This document shows, piece after piece, positions 38,660 to 45,461 of a stretch of 45,461 nt of DNA. The stretch comes from an uncultured Methylococcaceae bacterium (GTDB taxonomy: Bacteria; Pseudomonadota; Gammaproteobacteria; Methylococcales; Methylococcaceae). Each line of letters starts with the position of its first letter. Position 1 is the first letter of the stretch. The notes below the pieces were generated by a model. It saw nothing but the letters and a program-made list of their open reading frames with translations. It had not been told where the DNA came from and did no database searches. The DNA lies in contig CAIWDB010000139.1 of assembly GCA_903911305.1 (NCBI GenBank), forward strand, positions 1-45,461. The letters are read 5' to 3'. Made by a program: the position numbers and the translations under genes.

Positions 38660-40117
38660 ATGTTGAAGACGAATCCCACGATGAACCTTATTTTGTTATG
38701 CCTTTCCCTTTTGTTGCCATCCCTTGCATGCGCCGATGCCGGTGGCACGACAGCCACTGTCAACTTGGACTTGACCCATCATATTATCGGGTATTTATCC
38801 GTTGTCGTCACTGTGGCAGCCTATGTTGCCGCCATGTCGGAGGAAGTGACGGAATTGCGTAAATCCAAGCCGATGGTGCTAGGTTCGGCGTTGGTCTGGT
38901 TTGCGATTTGCATTGTCTACGCTTGGCACGGACAGGCGAAAATGGCGGCGGTGGCTTTTGAAAGCAATCTATTGGCCTATATCGAATTACTACTATTCAT
39001 TCTGGTGTCGATGACTTACCTGAATACTATGGAAGAGCGCGGAATATTTCGTGCCTTGCAGGTTTATTTGCTGAGCCGGGGGTTTAGCTATCGGAAATTA
39101 TTTTGGATTACCGGCGGCCTGGCTTTTATATTATCCACGGTCATCAACGGCCTGACCGTCGGTTTATTGATGGGTTCGATTGCATTGGCGGTCGGCAAGA
39201 AGAAACCTGAGTTTATCGGGTTGTCATGCGTCCAGATTGTAATAGCCACCAACGCCGGCGGCACGTTTAGCCCATTGGGCGGTATCTCAACCTTATTTGT
39301 GTGGCAGCAAAATATCCTGAGTTTCACCCAGTTCTTCGCGTTAGCCATTCCATGCCTGGTTAATTTTCTATTACCCGCCATGATCATGCATTTTTGGGTG
39401 CCCAAGGAAATCCCCGAACCACTCAAAGATAAAGTGGTGCTACGGAGTGGCAGCAAGCGGATTATTTTATTGTTCATTCTGACCCTAGTTATCACGGTCT
39501 GCGGTAATGTGTTATTGGAATTACCCCCGGCGGCGGGCATGATGATGGGTTTGGGCATGTTGCAGTTTTTTAATTATTACCTGACCAAAACCTGTGTTGA
39601 GGAAGAGCAAAGCGACTTTGCCCATGTCTACCGTTTCTATCAACTGGATGTGCCGACCACCAGCAAGAATCGTTCATTTGATGTATTCAAAAATGTCGGC
39701 AATATTGATTGGGATACCCTGCTGTTTTTTTATGGCGCGATGATGATAATCGGCGCACTTGGTTTTATCGGCTATCTGGATGGGATCGCCCATCTTCTGT
39801 TTGGGCAAATCAGCCCCACAGTGGCGAATACCCTGATCGGATTGTCATCGGCCTTCGTTGACAACGGCACCTTGATGTTTGCCGTGTTGCACATGCACCC
39901 TGAGATGTCGCCCGGTCAATGGTTGTTGTTGACTTTGACGCTGGGGGTTGGCGGCAGTTTGTTGGCGATTGGGTCGGCCCCCGGCGTGGGTATGCTAGGC
40001 CATATCAAGGGGCATTATACCTTCGCCGCGCATATGCGTTGGTTGCCGGCCATTCTGTTAGGTTACTTTGCCAGTATCGCCGTGCATTTCTTAGTGAATG
40101 CGAGGTATTTTTTGTAG
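38660..40117 (+). CDS. nhaD: NhaD-type sodium:proton antiporter
   Basis: VATNAGGTFSPLGGISTLFVWQ-type motif and 10 or more TMs; FVDNGTLMFAVLHM; length 485. Confidence 0.85.
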   Translation: MLKTNPTMNLILLCLSLLLPSLACADAGGTTATVNLDLTHHIIGYLSVVVTVAAYVAAMSEEVTELRKSKPMVLGSALVWFAICIVYAWHGQAKMAAVAFESNLLAYIELLLFILVSMTYLNTMEERGIFRALQVYLLSRGFSYRKLFWITGGLAFILSTVINGLTVGLLMGSIALAVGKKKPEFIGLSCVQIVIATNAGGTFSPLGGISTLFVWQQNILSFTQFFALAIPCLVNFLLPAMIMHFWVPKEIPEPLKDKVVLRSGSKRIILLFILTLVITVCGNVLLELPPAAGMMMGLGMLQFFNYYLTKTCVEEEQSDFAHVYRFYQLDVPTTSKNRSFDVFKNVGNIDWDTLLFFYGAMMIIGALGFIGYLDGIAHLLFGQISPTVANTLIGLSSAFVDNGTLMFAVLHMHPEMSPGQWLLLTLTLGVGGSLLAIGSAPGVGMLGHIKGHYTFAAHMRWLPAILLGYFASIAVHFLVNARYFL

Positions 40118-40247
40118 CGAAGTGTCGCGTCTAGAAAAAGCTTAGTTTCGCAAAGTCTCAATAAAACTGGCAAAATAACATGTTTAGCTTTGGCTAGTCG
40201 CATCAGGTGACTAATCCGCTTCCCGCCATCAGGAGATAAAAACAGGC

Positions 40248-41609
40248 ATGTTTGAACAAGCCTTCAAGAATATCGACGACGTTCTCTGGAAAGAGGCCGG
40301 TTGCACAACCGAACTCGACTATACGGAGCAAACCTCATGGTTGCTGTTCCTGAAATATTTGGATGGGTTGGAACAGGACAAGGCTTTGGAAGCCGAGATG
40401 GAGGGCAGGAAGTATTACTTCATTTTGGAGGAACCCTACCGCTGGGAAAGTTGGGCCGCGCCTAAAACCAAAGATGGTCAACTTGACCACAACCAAGCCC
40501 TGACCGGCGATGACTTGCGCGATTTTGTGGACCGCAAGCTGTTTCCTTATCTGCACGGCTTCAAGCAAAGGGCCGGTGGGCCAAATACCATCGAATACAA
40601 GATTGGTCAAATCTTTGGCGAGATCAAAAACAAGATTCACAGCGGCTACAACCTCCGCGTGATCATCGACCACATTGACGAGTTGCGCTTTCGCTCGCAG
40701 ACCGAAAAGCACGAGCTTTCGCACTTGTACGAAGCCAAGATCAAAAACATGGGCGTGGACTTGGTTTTGTCGGCAGTCCCTAACGGCGGCAAAGAACGCA
40801 AGGAAGTGCAGCATAATTTCCCCATACGCACTGGTGAAACCGCCTTTCTTTTCCTTCAGCACTTCCTCAAAATCCTCCGTGCTGGTGGTCGGGGCGGCGT
40901 GGTGCTCAAAAATACCTTTCTATCCAACACCGACAACGCCTCGGTTTCCCTGCGCAAGCTCCTACTGGAAAGCTGTAATCTGCACACCGTCATTGACTGC
41001 CCTGCCTCCACCTATCAAGGTTCAGGTGTGAAAAACGTCGTGCTGTTCTTCGAGAACGGCGCACAAACCCAAACAGTCTGGCATTACCAGCTTGATCCAT
41101 GCCGCAACCTCGGCAAGACCAACCCGCTGAACGATGCCGACCTTGCCGAGTTTGTCGAATTGCAACCGACATTCGCCGACTCGCCCAAATCGTGGAGCGT
41201 GGACATGGCCGACATCGACAAGACGACTTTTGACCTGTCGGTGAAGAACCCCAACGGCGGCGAAGCCGTCACCCACCGCAGTCCGCAAGACATCATGGAC
41301 GAGATTGCCGCGTTGGATGCGGAAAGTGCGGAGGTTTTAGGGAATATCCAAAAACTATTAACCCGGCCCTTAACTACCGTTCGCCCTGAGCGAAGTAAGC
41401 CCCGCTTCGCGTGGCATGGCGTTGCCAAGAAACAGCCATGCTTTTCGCTGTTTGACGAATTTTCGGTGGTCGGTAAGCTTATGATTTTACTGCCACAAAA
41501 AAGCTGTTTCTTGAGAGCTTGTCGAAGGGCGGGTTTCGACAAGCTCAACCCGAACGGAATTCAAGAATTGATGATCGGGTTAATAATATCTGGAGCCGCT
41601 CATGAGTGA
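40248..41609 (+). pseudogene. hsdM: type I restriction-modification M subunit (HsdM) with deleted catalytic core
   Basis: Clear HsdM N- and C-terminal parts, but HLYEAKIKNMG is joined to VDLVLSAVPNGGKERKE with no SAM motif I and no NPPF; tail derives from repeat sequence. Confidence 0.85.
41516..41547. repeat. interspersed palindrome GAGCTTGTCGAA...TTCGACAAGCTC, copy A
   Basis: 12-bp inverted repeats; forms the read-through tail of the hsdM ORF. Confidence 0.85.
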
Positions 41610-42009
41610 AGATATTCGCTGGAAACAACGCTTCGATAATTATCAGCGTGCCCTTCATCAACTCACGCTTGCCGTTGAATTGTCACGGCAGCGCCCGCTC
41701 TCAGATCTAGAAAAACAAGGCATCATTCAAGGTTTTGAGTTTGTCCATGAACTGGCATGGAATGTCTTGAAGGATTTTCTGGAATACGAAGGGATTCAAG
41801 GCATCGTGGGTTCACGCGGAGCAGTGCGCGAAGCCTTCAAGCGAGGTTTGGTTGAGGATGGGGAAACTTGGATGGATATGATCGAAAAACGCAACCTTTC
41901 TAGCCATACCTACAATCTGGAAATTGCGCTCACCCTCGTTAATGCCATCATCAATGCTTATTACCCGGCTTTTCTTGCGCTGCAAGAAGAAATGGGACGA
42001 AAAAATTGA
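41602..42009 (+). CDS. HEPN-type nucleotidyltransferase substrate-binding protein (HI0074 family)
   Basis: FEFVHELAWNVLKDFLEYEG and HEPN motif RNLSSH (R-x4-H). Confidence 0.88.
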   Translation: MSEDIRWKQRFDNYQRALHQLTLAVELSRQRPLSDLEKQGIIQGFEFVHELAWNVLKDFLEYEGIQGIVGSRGAVREAFKRGLVEDGETWMDMIEKRNLSSHTYNLEIALTLVNAIINAYYPAFLALQEEMGRKN

Positions 42010-42401
42010 CCATACCAAACTTCGGATTATCCGACAAAACCTTGATGACCATACGCCAGATACTGTCCGACTATCCGGCGGTCAGCAAAGCGCTCCTCTA
42101 TGGTTCACGCGCCAAGGGCAATTACCAGAAAGGTTCCGACATCGACCTCACCCTGATCGGTGAGGGTTTGGATTACCGGCTGTTGGGTGAAATTGCCGGT
42201 AGACTGGAGGAATCCCCCATCCCTTATCAAGTCGATTTATCGCTATGGGAACACATCGACAACCCACGCTTGCGCGAACATATCGAACGGGTGGGAGTGG
42301 TGTTTTACCCTGTTGACCCTTCAACCATTCGACAAGCCTGTCCTGAGCACAGTCGAAGGGCTCACGACCTTGAGCCAACGGATGGAGAGGCATTGCCATG
42401 A
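42006..42401 (+). CDS. MNT-type minimal nucleotidyltransferase
   Basis: GSRAKGNYQKGSDIDLTL; overlaps the HEPN gene; C-terminus extended by a repeat. Confidence 0.88.
   Translation: MTIPNFGLSDKTLMTIRQILSDYPAVSKALLYGSRAKGNYQKGSDIDLTLIGEGLDYRLLGEIAGRLEESPIPYQVDLSLWEHIDNPRLREHIERVGVVFYPVDPSTIRQACPEHSRRAHDLEPTDGEALP
42327..42360. repeat. interspersed palindrome, diverged copy B
   Basis: cattcgacaagcctgtcctgagcacagtcgaaggg, in frame at the 3' end of the MNT gene. Confidence 0.65.
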
Positions 42402-42766
42402 CCAGCGAAACCGAGCTATACCGGCGTATCCGCGAACTGGTAGTCACCGCCCGCCAACCGCAATGCTGTTGAAATAAGCCCGCACATCTTAAGTAGTAGG
42501 GCGGCAACCCTTTGCCGCCAAAAGAAATAAACAACTCCGTTGTCGGCATAGGGATGCCGACCTACGGCTTAATTCAACAGTATTGCCGCCAAACCGTCGC
42601 CGATCAGGGATGGAACCTGAAAGAACTCAAACGCCAATTCGACAGCAGCCTCTACGAGCGTCTGGCCTTAAGCCGCGACCAAGAAGGCATACGCCAACTG
42701 GCACAAGATGGGCAGATCGTCTGCCAGCCGAAAGATGTGCTCAAAGAACCGCTGGTATTGGAATGA
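42398..42766 (+). pseudogene. remnant of a DUF1016/YhcG-type nuclease gene
   Basis: MTSETELYRRIRELVVTARQ | MITE | DQGWNLKELKRQFDSSLYERLALSRDQEGIRQLAQDGQ...KEPLVLE*; middle and C-terminal nuclease domain missing. Confidence 0.75.
42463..42584. mobile_element. MITE-like element, copy 2
   Basis: Ends ATGCTGTTGAAATAAGCC and GGCTTAATTCAACAGTATT; internal REP-like hairpins; matches copy 1 at 15267-15386. Confidence 0.75.
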
Positions 42767-42977
42767 TGTCATCGGAGTCGGAATCCAAGGGAAGTTTAGG
42801 GACGGCGAGTATCCCAGATGAACCCACTGGCTTCAACACCGCCCAGACTTTTTTATACCCTCCAACCCCGGAAAAACTGTTACCCTGATTTGAACCACGC
42901 CCATTTTTCCTTCCAATTTGGAGGGGTGGATTCTCTGTGCTTGTGTTACCCAAAACAGGCTGTTTTTGAACCATGCC

Positions 42978-43032
42978 CTTGCTTTGACAAGAGATTCGGA
43001 AATGCGAAGCTTGCTTCGCCTGTCAAAGCAAG
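42978..43032. repeat. nested inverted repeat (cruciform-prone)
   Basis: Outer arms CTTGCTTTGACA/TGTCAAAGCAAG (42978-42989, 43021-43032); inner hairpin GCGAAGC-TT-GCTTCGC (43004-43019). Confidence 0.75.
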
Positions 43033-43214
43033 CTTTGACGCTCCAATCCTAGGCCGCTGCGTAACATCAGTTAATAAATTTTTTTGTATTGGATGCGAGG
43101 GGAGGTAGGTTGGAGTGCGGAGACTTGCTCGCCGCACTCCATCAACGCCAATTGGCGAAGCTTGGAACAGGAATGGCCCGCGTCAGATACGCGGCGCGGG
43201 CAGTCCTTAGGTCT

Positions 43215-43865
43215 TTAAGCCGCAGCGGCCACAACCACGTCGTAGATTTCCTTAGCAGCAGCCTTCGGATCGGCAGCGCCATAAATGGCCGCGCCCACAA
43301 CAATGATGCCTGCGCCCGCTTTAACAACCTGCGCCGCCGTGGAGGCTTTGATGCCACCAGCGACAGAAATGGTCAGGCCCAATTTCAGATCAGCAACCAG
43401 TTGCAGATCGGCGAACGGGGTCTGGCCAGCAGCCTGCGCGTCCAAGCCGGTGTGGACACCGATGATTTGCGCACCCGCAGCGGCAGACACCTTAGCGCAG
43501 CCAGCCTTATCGGGAACATTAATCAGGTCAACCTGGACTTGCTTGCTGCCATTCTCTTTGGCTGCCTTGATGACGCCAGCGATGGTGGCTTCGCCAGAAA
43601 CACCCAGTACGGTGGCGATGTCAGCGCCGTCGGCATAGAACGGAGCCGCTTCATACGCGCCCGCATCCATGGTCTTCAGGTCAACCAGGATTTTGTGCTT
43701 AGGGAACTCAGCGCGCAGCTTCTTCAGCAGGCCAGCGCCGTTGTACTTGATGGACGGGGTTCCGATCTCAAAAATGTCAACATAGTCGGCGGTGGCGCGA
43801 GCCAGACCTAGGGTCGTTTCAACGTCCAAGGTGTCGAGTGCCAACTGAATCAGGGGTCTTGCCAT
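43215..43865 (-). CDS. hps: 3-hexulose-6-phosphate synthase
   Basis: MARPLIQLALDTLDVETTLGLA, DIFEIGTPSIKYNG, ILVDLKTMDAGAYEA. Confidence 0.96.
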   Translation of the reverse strand: MARPLIQLALDTLDVETTLGLARATADYVDIFEIGTPSIKYNGAGLLKKLRAEFPKHKILVDLKTMDAGAYEAAPFYADGADIATVLGVSGEATIAGVIKAAKENGSKQVQVDLINVPDKAGCAKVSAAAGAQIIGVHTGLDAQAAGQTPFADLQLVADLKLGLTISVAGGIKASTAAQVVKAGAGIIVVGAAIYGAADPKAAAKEIYDVVVAAAA

Positions 43866-44260
43866 GATATATACTCCGAGTGTGAATGCTTAATGGTGGG
43901 TTTGAATAGACAACGCAATGGCCCGTACAGGCCAATGCAAAATTATAGGCCAGCACTTGGCCTGACTAACATCGGCTCAGTTCCAACAGCCGTGAATGTG
44001 TTCGCCATGTAAAAACAAAGGGCCACGGCACATCCGCTATAGCCCATTGTCGACTAGGAATCCTAATCTTAGCTAGCTATTATGCAACGGATGCAAGGGG
44101 TTAATCAACATGGGAACGAATCATGTTGAACGAATCGGTGGCGATGGATTGTTTCAAGGATTTGGTTTTGTCTGCCATCAAGCGGCATTCCATTGCGAAA
44201 CCCAAGGTTACAGGCATCCGTCAAGGCCAACAAATTTCTACCTTAATAAAGGTTGATGGG

Positions 44261-45166
44261 TCATTTAAGCCCCATCTTTTTACGCAGCCACGCAAGCCAT
44301 CCTGGTTTTTCCTCAGTCTTTTTTTCCTTGGCAGCACTTTGTTCGGTGGAATTTGACGGTTCGGCTTTTTTATCCCCGTCACTGGCCTTACCCTCCTGCT
44401 GGTTATTCACATCCTGCGCGTCCGCCTTGGATTCAGGTGCGGCAACGGTTGGCGCATTTTCATTTTGACTCTTGGCAGTCGATGCACTTGTATTATTCCC
44501 GGTGCCAGGCTTTTGTGCGGCATTGATACCCGGCGTGGGCTGAGCGCTTTTTTTCGCATCCGCTTCGGACACTTGGATTTCCTCCGGCACGGCTTGTTTT
44601 TTGACCACCGCCGGTTTTTTGGTTTGGGCTTTTTTCTTAAGCCTACCCCTCTCTCTTGCACGTCGCTCGGACTCTTCGGCCCGGATACTGGCGGATAAAG
44701 AAGATTCATACTCTGGACGGCGGTATCTACCCCTGGCTATCGCAAATCTATCCCTCATGTCGTAAAAGCTTAATGCCTGGCATTCAAATCGATCAACTAA
44801 TTCCTTGTTGTGCAACACTTGAATTTTTGTCACCGGATTAAATTCATTGCTTTCTTCATTTAAGCCCCATCGATAAGTGCCATACTCCATGCTGGCACTC
44901 AGCAATTCAAAGGAGCGGGCACCTTTCTTACGATAGAGGCTACCGTCAAACACCGCCAGCATATGATCTTGGCACTGATAAAAAAGGGTGCTTTCTGATT
45001 GCGCTATCCGGCTATTCAACATCTCTGCGGTCAGAGTGTCTTCGGGTTCGGGATAGGGTTCTACGGTGACAGTGGACGTACACGACACCATCGAGATAAA
45101 CAGCAGAACGGGTAAAAAAACGTTTCTGCTATTCGTAATACTAGGTATTTTTATATTTTTGGGCAT
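44261..45166 (-). CDS. lipoprotein with low-complexity charged C-terminal region
   Basis: Signal/lipobox LFISMVSCTST; Lys/Ala/Glu-rich tail ending KPGWLAWLRKKMGLK. Confidence 0.65.
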   Translation of the reverse strand: MPKNIKIPSITNSRNVFLPVLLFISMVSCTSTVTVEPYPEPEDTLTAEMLNSRIAQSESTLFYQCQDHMLAVFDGSLYRKKGARSFELLSASMEYGTYRWGLNEESNEFNPVTKIQVLHNKELVDRFECQALSFYDMRDRFAIARGRYRRPEYESSLSASIRAEESERRARERGRLKKKAQTKKPAVVKKQAVPEEIQVSEADAKKSAQPTPGINAAQKPGTGNNTSASTAKSQNENAPTVAAPESKADAQDVNNQQEGKASDGDKKAEPSNSTEQSAAKEKKTEEKPGWLAWLRKKMGLK

Positions 45167-45188
45167 GATATGGCGGCACTGACAGATA

Positions 45189-45305
45189 TATAGCTAACGT
45201 GCTATAAATTGATTATAGAAACGTTCGCCCTGAGCTTGTCGAAGGGCGCTTATGGTTCGACAAGCTCACCATGAACGGCGATCATTTTAAAAGACGTTAG
45301 CTATA
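45189..45305. repeat. nested inverted-repeat element with interspersed palindrome (copy C) inside
   Basis: Outer TATAGCTAACGT/ACGTTAGCTATA; inner GAGCTTGTCGAA/TTCGACAAGCTC at 45232-45267. Confidence 0.75.
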
Positions 45306-45309
45306 GCCC

Positions 45310-45461
45310 CTAAAAGGAATGATGATCTACAGTATCCCGCTCCTTCACCCAATTCTCAAGTGCTTCAACCACCTTGCCGATGACGGGGGCCCAGCTTCCC
45401 TCGCCAGATTGACGGAACAGCCGCATGTTTGAGGGATACCAAGGCGAATCCAAACGCGCAG
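45310..45461 (-). CDS. C-terminus of a TPR/glycosyltransferase-type protein (5' part outside the window)
   Basis: Frame reads ARLDSPWYPSNMRLFRQSGEGSWAPVIGKVVEALENWVKERDTVDHHSF*, resembling SPWYPTMRLFRQ ends of TPR glycosyltransferase proteins. Confidence 0.55.
   Translation of the reverse strand, partial: ARLDSPWYPSNMRLFRQSGEGSWAPVIGKVVEALENWVKERDTVDHHSF

Noticed and set aside
1-45461. tRNA, rRNA or riboswitch genes
   Set aside because: No convincing tRNA cloverleaf, rRNA core or known riboswitch motif was noticed by eye; tRNAscan-SE and Infernal would be needed to be sure.

Overview
The window looks like a gammaproteobacterial methylotroph or methanotroph chromosome segment; the main clue is a clear hexulose-6-phosphate synthase near the right end. 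From left to right it contains: a small duplicated-motif peptide gene; an Mla-like lipid ABC transporter cluster with a methyltransferase inside it; a PEP-CTERM-associated acyltransferase next to an AMP-ligase; an iteron array with a perfect DnaA box beside a plasmid-type Rep initiator gene; an MscS channel; a PEP-CTERM protein; TamB/TamA; a K+ channel; a six-gene glycoconjugate-type operon; NamZ/DUF1343; an operon headed by a 1078-aa CHAT-protease plus metallo-beta-lactamase fusion; NhaD; a decayed defence island (HsdM lacking its catalytic core, HEPN/MNT pair, DUF1016 remnant broken by a MITE-like element); hps; and a lipoprotein. The best candidates for undescribed biology are the CHAT-MBL operon (33317-38234), the iteron/Rep/DnaA-box origin (about 9820-11659), the duplicated-motif small protein (460-771), and the acyltransferase/ligase/Mla-like cluster. 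All family calls were made by eye; no database search was run.
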